Part shown: in pieces, positions 43,149-50,448 of the stretch | How positions within the stretch are numbered: the stretch's first letter is position 1 | Layout of the letters: every line of letters starts with the position of its first letter | DNA from: Planctomycetes bacterium UBA1662 | GTDB lineage: Bacteria; Planctomycetota; UBA8108 | Direction of reading: 5' to 3' | DNA length: 54,449 nt | NCBI GenBank assembly: GCA_002320775.1 | Contig: DCKY01000152.1 | Span: forward strand, 40,916-95,364 | The notes under the pieces: model-generated | The model's input: the letters and a program-made list of their open reading frames with translations, nothing else | The model's database searches: none | Told to the model about the DNA's origin: nothing | Position numbers and translations under genes: made by a program

Positions 43149-44639
43149 ATGCCCTCTCCCACGCATCTCGCCAACGTGAAGGTCCGGAGCCTCAGCCTCC
43201 TGCTGCTCCTGTGCGTTCCAGCCTGCTCATCGCGAAATTTCCCCTCTGCCGAACCGGAAGGCGCCAGGCCCGGGGATGAGTGGTTCCTGATCCACCTGCG
43301 CGGCAAGGCGGCCGGCTATAGCTCCCAGCGCAAGGTTGTCGGCGAGAATGGCGACATCGAAACCATCTCCTTCACCAGGATGACGATCAAGCGCGGCAAG
43401 GAAAAGGTCTCGGTCGAGATGCGCCTGGAGCTCCGCGAAAACGCGGCGGGAAACATCCTCAGCTTCAGGAAAGAAGAAAAAACAGCCCGGCAGGGAGTCA
43501 CAACCATCGGCAAGGTCGTCGAGCCCGACAGGATGATGCTCGAGGTCACCTCGGGAGATTCCCCTGCCCGAACACAGGAGATTCCCTTCAACCCGGCGGC
43601 GCGGGGCTTTCAGTACGTCTCGGAGCGGATCAGCTCGGCTCTCAAAGAAGAGGGTGACCGGCTCGAACTGGTGGTCTTCATGCCCGACCTCTCCCGCTGC
43701 GTAAAACAGGTCAGCACGTTGGCGACGCTGGAGAAGGGGCTCCGCCAAATCGAAAACCGCCTGGAGGTCGCTCCTGGAAACAGCCTGGTGAGCACCGACT
43801 GGGTTGACGATAAGGGAAAAGCCGTCAGATCCAGAACGCCCTATCTCAGCCTGGAAACCGTGCTCTCAAGTCGGGAGGAAATCCTGGCCGCTGATTTCAG
43901 CTCACCCCCGGAAATCTTCATCTCCAGCGCCATCCCCCTGGGCCGTTTTCTCGGCTGGAAGCGGCAGGAAATCGTCTACCAGCTCCGTATTCGCGATAAG
44001 AGCCAACCCATAGAGCTTCGGGAATCCGGCGCCGCGGGTCACGAGCTCACCCCCGCGGGAGAGAAGGGCTCCTGGAGACTGAAGGTCCGGGCTGTGGACG
44101 ACCCGGACGCGCGGCCCCTTCCGCTTGAGCCCAATCCGCTGCCAAAACGTTACCTCGCCTCGACAGCCTACCTGCAGGTGGATGATGCCCACCTCAACGA
44201 GCTCACGAAAAAAATCATCGGAAAAGAAAAGAACAGTCTCAAGGCCGCGCGGCAGCTGGAGAAGTGGGTCTACAACTACATACGTAAAAAAAACCTCGGT
44301 ACAGCCTTCGCCACGGCGAAAGAGGTCCTTGAAACCAGGCAGGGTGATTGTACTGAGCATGCGGTACTTCTAACCGCCATGTGCCGGGCTGGAGGAATCC
44401 CCTCCCGGGTTGTCGCCGGCCTCGTCTACCATAAAAAAAACTTTGTCGGTCATATGTGGACAGAGGTCTATACGGGCAAATGGGTGCCCCTGGATGCAAC
44501 CATCGGAAAGGGCCGAGTGGAAGCCGACCACATCGCGCTCTCGGTTTCGGCTCTCGATAATTCCGCCGTCTCCGAGATGTTCGTCGGGCTCATCCCCTTT
44601 CTCGGCAATATGGACATCGAGATCCTGGAGACAAGGTGA
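43149..44639 (+). CDS. Transglutaminase-like lipoprotein
   Basis: A 496-residue envelope lipoprotein with lipobox VPAC (Cys26). Residues about 35-330 form a beta-rich domain of unknown role. The C-terminal transglutaminase-like (cysteine protease fold) domain has the triad Cys401 in RQGDCTEHAVLL, His435 in GHMWTEVY and Asp449 in WVPLDATIG. Such domains act as proteases or amidases, or as cross-linking enzymes; the substrate is unknown. The gene overlaps queA by 4 bases. Confidence 0.88.
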   Translation: MPSPTHLANVKVRSLSLLLLLCVPACSSRNFPSAEPEGARPGDEWFLIHLRGKAAGYSSQRKVVGENGDIETISFTRMTIKRGKEKVSVEMRLELRENAAGNILSFRKEEKTARQGVTTIGKVVEPDRMMLEVTSGDSPARTQEIPFNPAARGFQYVSERISSALKEEGDRLELVVFMPDLSRCVKQVSTLATLEKGLRQIENRLEVAPGNSLVSTDWVDDKGKAVRSRTPYLSLETVLSSREEILAADFSSPPEIFISSAIPLGRFLGWKRQEIVYQLRIRDKSQPIELRESGAAGHELTPAGEKGSWRLKVRAVDDPDARPLPLEPNPLPKRYLASTAYLQVDDAHLNELTKKIIGKEKNSLKAARQLEKWVYNYIRKKNLGTAFATAKEVLETRQGDCTEHAVLLTAMCRAGGIPSRVVAGLVYHKKNFVGHMWTEVYTGKWVPLDATIGKGRVEADHIALSVSALDNSAVSEMFVGLIPFLGNMDIEILETR

Positions 44640-45718
44640 GCGGGGAGAAAGACGACCGTTCCATTTCGCTTGAGGACTACGACTACGAGCTCCCGCCGGA
44701 GCTCATCGCGCAGCATCCTCCCCCCAGGCGCGCCGATTCCAGGCTGCTGGTCCTTGACCGCGCCCGCGAGGAACTCGAGCATCGGAGCTTCAGGGAGCTG
44801 CCGGGTTATCTCCGCGAGGGAGACATCCTGGTTCTCAATGAGACCCTCGTGCTTCCGGGGCGCCTGCGGGCTCGAAAGGAGAGCGGTGGAAAGGTCGAGG
44901 TCCTTCTCCTTGAACCTGTTGCCGACCGCCGCTGGCAGGTCTTGCTCAAGCCCGGGAAAGCCTTCGCCGAGGGACGCTCCCTGGCGCTTGAAAAAGACCC
45001 CGAGATCGGCATCACCTGTCACGAGCGCCGGGGACAGACCTTCATCGTCTCCTTTTCCGCCGCCGAAAGCAGCCTTGACGAGGAGGAGGTGAGGCTCCTG
45101 GCGCAGCGCGTTGGAGAGATCCCGCTGCCGCCCTACATCAGCCGGGAACAGCCGGGCCGCGAATCTCCGGAGGATGCCGAGCGCTACCAGACCATCTATG
45201 CGCGGGTGCCGGGATCAGCAGCCGCTCCCACCGCGGGCCTGCACCTGGAGGCCGAGGCCATCGAGCAGCTTGAGGCGGCAGGGATCGAGCTGCTAAGGCT
45301 CACCCTTCACATCGGACTCGACACCTTCAAGCCCCTGTCCTCCGAAGCTCTCGAATCCGGCAGGCTTCATGGCGAAACAGTCGAAATCTCTTCGGCAACA
45401 GCCCGAAAACTTCAGGATGCCCGGAGTGAAAAGAGACGGGTTATCGCAGTGGGAACAACCACGACCCGCGCTCTTGAGAGCTTTGCCGACAGCGGCTTTC
45501 CCGCACCCTTCCGCGAGAGAACCCACCTGTTTATCCGCCCGCCGAGGAAATTCAAGCTCGTCGATGGGCTCATAACGAACTTTCACCTGCCGCGCAGCAG
45601 CCTGCTGATGCTGGTGAGCAGCCTCGCTGGCCGCGAGCGCATCCTTGCGGCCTACCGGGAAGCGATCAACAATGGCTACCGTTTCTTCAGCTATGGCGAT
45701 GCAATGCTCATACTTTGA
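44636..45718 (+). CDS. queA: tRNA ribosyltransferase-isomerase QueA
   Basis: S-adenosylmethionine:tRNA ribosyltransferase-isomerase, making epoxyqueuosine in tRNA. The 360 residues begin at GTG 44636 overlapping the previous stop. Markers: YDYELPPELIAQHP, LNETLVLPGRL, KVEVLLLEPV, AAPTAGLHLE, LTLHIGLDTFKP and FHLPRSSLLMLVS. Standard length. A J-domain gene follows 3 bases later. Confidence 0.95.
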   Translation: MSGEKDDRSISLEDYDYELPPELIAQHPPPRRADSRLLVLDRAREELEHRSFRELPGYLREGDILVLNETLVLPGRLRARKESGGKVEVLLLEPVADRRWQVLLKPGKAFAEGRSLALEKDPEIGITCHERRGQTFIVSFSAAESSLDEEEVRLLAQRVGEIPLPPYISREQPGRESPEDAERYQTIYARVPGSAAAPTAGLHLEAEAIEQLEAAGIELLRLTLHIGLDTFKPLSSEALESGRLHGETVEISSATARKLQDARSEKRRVIAVGTTTTRALESFADSGFPAPFRERTHLFIRPPRKFKLVDGLITNFHLPRSSLLMLVSSLAGRERILAAYREAINNGYRFFSYGDAMLIL

Positions 45719-45721
45719 ACT

Positions 45722-46453
45722 ATGACAGCGGACAGATCATCATCCACCGGCGAAGCCATGGCTCCGAGCTGCTGGTACTGCGATCGCCCACTCGGCCTTG
45801 ACTACCTTCTCAGGGACGCAATCCTGCGTCCCCGAAGCGAAAGAGATGGCGGACCCTACCACCTGTACTTCTGTACCTGCTGCAATCGCCAGAACCATTG
45901 CGAAAAATCGAAGAAGAAACGCTGGTTCAGCTCACCCGACACCCGGCCGGGCCGGTTGGACTATCTCGTTGGACACTTCGTTGGCCAACCCCAGGATTTC
46001 CTCAAGACCATGAGCTGGTACGAAGCCAACGAGGAGCGCCGGCGCTATTTCTTTGAATATGACGGCGACTACAGATACAGCGGCGGCTGGCTCAAGAGGC
46101 TGTTTCGAGGCGCCCTCTTTCGCCCGAAAACAGGGATGCCGGAAGCCGGCAGCGGAGAGCCCCGGACAGAGCGAAAAGAAGAAGACAAGCGGGCAAAGGA
46201 CGCCGGAGGAAGGAAGGAAAAAGCGGGGCAGACGCCGCCGCAGGCCACTCCCCACCTGGTCACCCCCTGGCAGATCCTGGGCGTGAAGGCAAACGCCAGC
46301 CCCGAGGAAATACGCGTTGCCTTCCACAAGCTGGCGGTCCAATACCACCCCGACAAGGTCCACCACATGGGCGAAGATTTCCAGAAGGTGGCCCACGAAA
46401 AGTTCCTGGAGCTGCAGAAAGCCTACAAACGGCTCTCCAGCCGATCCCCCTGA
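45722..46453 (+). CDS. J-domain protein with N-terminal cysteine cluster
   Basis: A 243-residue DnaJ-like co-chaperone. The J domain is at the C-terminus (about 180-243), with WQILGVKANASPEEIRVAFH and HPD at 209-211, a position opposite to that in DnaJ. The N-terminus has Cys pairs CWYC and CTCC that may bind a metal. A charged Lys/Glu linker (about 140-175) joins the parts. It is likely a specialised Hsp70 partner. It overlaps no neighbour but follows queA directly. Confidence 0.82.
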   Translation: MTADRSSSTGEAMAPSCWYCDRPLGLDYLLRDAILRPRSERDGGPYHLYFCTCCNRQNHCEKSKKKRWFSSPDTRPGRLDYLVGHFVGQPQDFLKTMSWYEANEERRRYFFEYDGDYRYSGGWLKRLFRGALFRPKTGMPEAGSGEPRTERKEEDKRAKDAGGRKEKAGQTPPQATPHLVTPWQILGVKANASPEEIRVAFHKLAVQYHPDKVHHMGEDFQKVAHEKFLELQKAYKRLSSRSP

Positions 46454-46550
46454 CCCCCACGATACGCAGATATTTCTGGACCTTGCCGCCGCCTGCCGCT
46501 AATTATCTCTTTTCATTCGGAACATAATTTTACCTGCCAAGGAGAGATTC

Positions 46551-47528
46551 ATGCCTGCCCCTATCACAGTCGCCGTCACGGGTGGAGCCGGACAGATCGG
46601 CTACAGCCTGCTCTTTTCAATCGCCCAAGGGGCGGTCTTTGGTCCCGACCAGCCCGTGCGCCTGAAAGTTCTCGAGATCCCGCCGGCCATGAAGGTCGTC
46701 GAAGGCGTCGCGCTCGAGCTTGAGGACTGCGCCTTCGGTCTCCTCGATGGACTCGAACTCAGCGATGACCCCGAGGCTGCCTTCAGCGATGCCAATTGGG
46801 CGCTCCTGGTGGGCTCAAAGCCCCGCGGACCGGGAATGGAACGGGGAGACCTGATCAGGGAGAACGGCCCGATCTTCGTCAGCCAGGGCAACGCGCTCCA
46901 GAAGGCCGCGGCCGACATCAGGGTGCTGGTTGTAGGCAACCCCTGCAACACCAACTGCCTGATCGCCCGCGGAAACGCTCCTGAGATCCCTGCTGACAGG
47001 TGGTTCGCCATGACACGCCTCGACCACAACCGGGCAGTCAACCAGCTTGCGAAGAAATCAGGCTCGGATGTGAACGCCGTCGAGCGAGTCACGATCTGGG
47101 GCAACCACAGCGCGACCCAGTATCCCGACTATCACCATGCCCTGATCAACGGGGACCCGGCCACCTCGGTCATCGACGATGAAACCTGGCTCCAGGAGGA
47201 ATTCATCAGCCGGGTGCAGAAACGGGGAGCGGAGGTCATCGAAGCTCGCGGAAAATCTTCCGCGGCTTCCGCGGCAAGCGCCATCTGCGATCATGTCAGA
47301 ACCTTTCACTTCGGAACCCCGGAGAACGACTGGACCTCCGCGGCTGTCGTCTCTGATGGAAGCTACGGCATCACCGAGGGGCTCCTGACCTCCTTCCCGA
47401 TCAAGGCAAGGCCCGATGGCTGGGAGATCGTGCAGGATCTCGAAATCAATGATTTCTCCCGTGGAAAAATCGACGCCAGCGTCGAAGAGCTTCAGCGGGA
47501 GCGCGACATCGTAGCCGACCTCCTATGA
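46551..47528 (+). CDS. mdh: Malate dehydrogenase
   Basis: NAD(P)-dependent oxidation of malate to oxaloacetate. 325 residues of the cytosolic-type family: VTGGAGQIGYSLLFSIA (Rossmann), the substrate loop LLVGSKPRGPGMERGDLI, VGNPCNTNCLIA, MTRLDHNRA and the catalytic His in IWGNHSATQYPDY. ATG 46551 with AAGGAGAG just upstream. The next gene overlaps its stop by 4 bases. Confidence 0.95.
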   Translation: MPAPITVAVTGGAGQIGYSLLFSIAQGAVFGPDQPVRLKVLEIPPAMKVVEGVALELEDCAFGLLDGLELSDDPEAAFSDANWALLVGSKPRGPGMERGDLIRENGPIFVSQGNALQKAAADIRVLVVGNPCNTNCLIARGNAPEIPADRWFAMTRLDHNRAVNQLAKKSGSDVNAVERVTIWGNHSATQYPDYHHALINGDPATSVIDDETWLQEEFISRVQKRGAEVIEARGKSSAASAASAICDHVRTFHFGTPENDWTSAAVVSDGSYGITEGLLTSFPIKARPDGWEIVQDLEINDFSRGKIDASVEELQRERDIVADLL

Positions 47529-48586
47529 TCAGTTTCATCGGACTCGATTTCCAGCCTGGACGCGCCAGCGCCGTGGCTCTTGGGCGGGACCTCGGTGTCC
47601 CGGCAAGAACCAGCGCCGCCGTGGCTGGCTGCTACGAGGAGGACGGTACGGGAGTGCAATGTGTCCCCCCTGCCGAGTGGCTTCGAGCCGGGGGGTTCGC
47701 CCTCCAGGAGCTCTATTGCGGGCTACCTCTGAAGTCACGCAAGATCTGGGGCCTCGGCCTGAGCGGACCCGCCGGCTGGATCGCCCTTGACCTGGATTTC
47801 GAGCCCCTCTGCGACTTGCGCCTGCCCCCTGCCGCAGAGCTCCTCGATGACCTGCAGGACTGGCTCAGCAGGAATCCCCGCCTGGAGCACCGGATCTCCC
47901 TGGTCCTCTCACCCAAGGATCTCTTCCGCTTCCGGATGAGCGGAGCCATAGCTGGCGACGCGACCAGCGTCTGCGCCGCGAGGTTACTCTCCGCCAGGAG
48001 CCGTGACTGGGACCGCGGCAAGCTCGAGGCGGCTGAACTGTCAACCCGGTGGTTTCCCCCCGTCTTTCCGAGCTCCGCCCCAACGAGCCGGCTGAACCAG
48101 GATGGCATGCGCCAGACAGGATTACCCGGCAGCCCATGGCTCGTCGCCGGCTCAACCTCCTGCCTGGCCTCCATGATCGCCAGCGCCGACATGAGAGCCC
48201 GGAAGCTCTGGCTTCCCGGCACCGGGAAGCACCCCGTCTACTCGATTGGTAAACGACAGCCGGATGAAACCCCGGCGATTCCGCCAGGCTATTGGCTGAG
48301 CGAATCCCCCATCGAGGATCAGCTACTCCTCGTTCGTGAAGCTCCCGCGCACGCAGGCTGCAAGGCCCAAGACATCGAGGCTGAGCTCGAAGGCTCCGGC
48401 TACAAGGTAGAGGGCATCGAGACCCTGAAAGCCGAAGCCGAGCTTGGAGCCGCGGCCCTGGCCGCGGTTGGCTCCGGGCTGCTGAAATCCTGGGCGCGGT
48501 ACTACACGCTGCTTGAGAAGCTTCCAGCTGCCCCCCCGGAAAGCCAGGCTGATGCTGAACCCCGGGACGCCGGCCCCGGCAGCTGA
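47525..48586 (+). CDS. Degenerate FGGY-type carbohydrate kinase homologue
   Basis: A 353-residue protein with the outline of an FGGY sugar kinase such as xylulokinase: ISFIGLDFQPGRASAVAL, WGLGLSGPAGWIALDLDFEPL, LSPKDLFRFRMSG, and FPPVFPSSAPTSRL. The expected GGGDN catalytic Asp region reads AGSTSCLASM, the W-x-D-x-R region is absent, and the C-terminal GGGA-x-S segment is missing, although LGAAALAAVGSG remains. The protein is about 150 residues shorter than active members. It is probably a non-catalytic relative. It overlaps mdh by 4 bases. Confidence 0.72.
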   Translation: MISFIGLDFQPGRASAVALGRDLGVPARTSAAVAGCYEEDGTGVQCVPPAEWLRAGGFALQELYCGLPLKSRKIWGLGLSGPAGWIALDLDFEPLCDLRLPPAAELLDDLQDWLSRNPRLEHRISLVLSPKDLFRFRMSGAIAGDATSVCAARLLSARSRDWDRGKLEAAELSTRWFPPVFPSSAPTSRLNQDGMRQTGLPGSPWLVAGSTSCLASMIASADMRARKLWLPGTGKHPVYSIGKRQPDETPAIPPGYWLSESPIEDQLLLVREAPAHAGCKAQDIEAELEGSGYKVEGIETLKAEAELGAAALAAVGSGLLKSWARYYTLLEKLPAAPPESQADAEPRDAGPGS

Positions 48587-48588
48587 AA

Positions 48589-49470
48589 TCAACCGCCCAG
48601 GAAGCTCAGCTCTCCAGCAGGAGAATCCAGCAGGCCCGCGCCGTGAAGCCGGTCAAAGAAGAGCTTCATGGCCTCGAGCTTGTCCTCCCCGAGGTCGTAA
48701 TCGATGAGGCTGCCCAGGTAGTGGATCCCCGCGGCCTCATCGAAGCCGGCGGGCAGATCGGCGCCCGCCACGATCTCATCAATACGAAGCAGTCCCGCTT
48801 CCTTGGCCCGCGCGAGCCGCTCGATAAGAAAACCCTGGACCGATGCAGACGCAACTGCCTCCTGCCTGCAGGCCCAGAAGGCATAGACGAAGGGAAGACC
48901 TGTCCAGCGCGTCCACTCGGTCCCGAGATCCGTATCCAGCCAGTCAGCGTAGCGCCCGCCGGCCAGGGCGGCATCACCGATCAGCAAAACGGCATCCAGC
49001 CCGGACAGCTCATCCGCCCCGCCAGCGAGGTAGTCCCTCATCGAAGCCGGCTCACAGGAAACAAACTCAGGATCTGCGCCCCAAACCTCCCTGAACAGGA
49101 GCCGGGTCAGCAGGGCCGAGGTCATCGAGCAGGTGTCCAGGCCAACGCGCTTCACCGAGGAGAGACTCTCACGGTAGTAGAGGCGTATGCTGCGCACCCC
49201 TCCATAGCTGGAGATACCAATCCCGGGAACCACGCGGTAATCCGGGCTCGCGATGGAAGCCACCACCGGTATCAGGGCAACATCGAGCTCGGCGGCCTCG
49301 AGCATCTCGGCAAGCCGACTGGGAACATGGTAGTCCAGGCTCATTCCATCCTCCGCTTCACCCAATCCCCAGAGAAGGGGAAGAGCGTTCAGGTAATCGA
49401 TGCCGCCGAGCCTGAGAAGACCATCTCCTGAGGCGGCCGTTGAACCCTGGATACCATGAGATTCCTGCAT
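48589..49470 (-). CDS. mqnA: Chorismate dehydratase MqnA (futalosine menaquinone pathway)
   Basis: Converts chorismate to 3-enolpyruvylbenzoate, the first step toward futalosine and menaquinone. About 293 residues from ATG 49470; a longer frame to 49557 is rejected because the promoter at 49519-49548 lies inside it. Markers: RLGGIDYLNALPLLWGL, VPSRLAEMLEAAELDVALIPV, GIGISSYGGVRSIRLYYRE and LDTCSMTSALLTRLLF. It suggests that menaquinone is the quinone here, consistent with the multiheme cytochromes. Confidence 0.92.
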   Translation of the reverse strand: MQESHGIQGSTAASGDGLLRLGGIDYLNALPLLWGLGEAEDGMSLDYHVPSRLAEMLEAAELDVALIPVVASIASPDYRVVPGIGISSYGGVRSIRLYYRESLSSVKRVGLDTCSMTSALLTRLLFREVWGADPEFVSCEPASMRDYLAGGADELSGLDAVLLIGDAALAGGRYADWLDTDLGTEWTRWTGLPFVYAFWACRQEAVASASVQGFLIERLARAKEAGLLRIDEIVAGADLPAGFDEAAGIHYLGSLIDYDLGEDKLEAMKLFFDRLHGAGLLDSPAGELSFLGG

Positions 49471-49518
49471 AGCCGTATACGAGAACTGAGAACTGGTTGA
49501 TTGAAATAGAAGGCGCTG

Positions 49519-49548
49519 ATTATAGATACCTGTAGCGACAGTTGACAA
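49519..49548 (-). promoter_or_regulatory. Sigma-70-like promoter for mqnA
   Basis: On the minus strand TTGTCA (49543-49548; 5 of 6) and a perfect TATAAT (49519-49524) are 18 bases apart. Transcription would start near 49512, about 42 bases before the chosen mqnA start. Confidence 0.65.
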
Positions 49549-49600
49549 GTAAGACAAGGCGTACGAGCATGGACCGTGTCATGGAAGAGACTCGAAAATA

Positions 49601-50311
49601 ATGCTCAGTCGCAAGAACAGACGCCGACTGAGAAACTACCTGATCGGTCTCATCGGCCCCCGCCTGGCCCGAATCTGGGGCTGGAGCCTGAGAAAACGCA
49701 TCCTGTCGAAGGATGTCGAGGAGAAAGACGGATGGGTGAGTCCACCGGGTCTGATTGTCCTCGTTTGGCATCAGCGTCTCTTCACGCTGGCGACCAGCTT
49801 TCCTGACACAGGCTTCAAAACCCTTGTCAGCCCTCATGCAGATGGAGAGATGCTGGCCAAAATAGTCGAAGGAATCGGACACGATGCCATTCGCGGCTCC
49901 ACCACCAGGAGATCTGTCGCCGCCATCAGGGAATTGATCCGGACTAAAAAAGAATACGTACGTATCGGCATAACCCCTGATGGGCCACGAGGTCCTCCAC
50001 GCAGAATTCAACAGGGAGCCATCTACCTCGCCTCAAAAACCGGCCTGCCGATCCTGATCACTGGAATCGGGCTGGCCAAGAGCTGGACCTTCAATTCATG
50101 GGACAGGTTCAAACTCCCTAAGCCCTTCAGTCGTATACTCTTGCATATGGGCGACCTGGTCGAAATTCCGCCCGATCTCAATCGAAAAGAAATAGAGGAA
50201 TGGCGTCAGAAGATCGAAAGAGCCATGCGTGAGCTCTCCGATGATACCGATGAGCGCTTCGAGGAGCTCTATGCGGCCTCCTCGAAGCTCCGTGGAATGC
50301 GCCGGAAGTAA
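49601..50311 (+). CDS. DUF374 lysophospholipid acyltransferase family protein
   Basis: A 236-residue member of the DUF374/LPLAT group, probably acting in lipid A or phospholipid acylation at the inner membrane. Markers: LIVLVWHQRLFTLA with the family His, SPHADGEMLAKIVEGIGHDAIRGSTTR, GITPDGPRGPPRRIQQGAIYLA, then LPILITGIG. Starts at ATG 49601. Divergent from mqnA. Confidence 0.88.
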   Translation: MLSRKNRRRLRNYLIGLIGPRLARIWGWSLRKRILSKDVEEKDGWVSPPGLIVLVWHQRLFTLATSFPDTGFKTLVSPHADGEMLAKIVEGIGHDAIRGSTTRRSVAAIRELIRTKKEYVRIGITPDGPRGPPRRIQQGAIYLASKTGLPILITGIGLAKSWTFNSWDRFKLPKPFSRILLHMGDLVEIPPDLNRKEIEEWRQKIERAMRELSDDTDERFEELYAASSKLRGMRRK

Positions 50312-50364
50312 AAGATGACGCTCCCGGGAGGCCCCAGTCCCATTATTTGCCTCGATCAGTACCA

Positions 50365-50382
50365 TCCCGGCTTGCACCGGGA
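50365..50382. other. Hairpin downstream of the acyltransferase gene
   Basis: TCCCGG (50365-50370) and CCGGGA (50377-50382) form a perfect 6-bp stem with loop CTTGCA, between the acyltransferase stop and the next gene. There is no T-run, so terminator activity is uncertain. Confidence 0.3.
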
Positions 50383-50448
50383 AGCGTGAAGAAATAGAAT
50401 TCACCTGCCTGGTACGCCGCACGTTTCGAGGGTCGCAGGACCCTATGA

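Noticed and set aside
42348..43166. A minus-strand ORF opposite the unknown gene at 42327
   Set aside because: No family recognised in either, but the plus-strand frame has a more natural C-terminus and tight spacing to the transglutaminase gene. This rejection is the least certain.
50365..50382. Hairpin read as a strong rho-independent terminator
   Set aside because: Stem is good but there is no T-run on either side; kept only as an unassigned hairpin.
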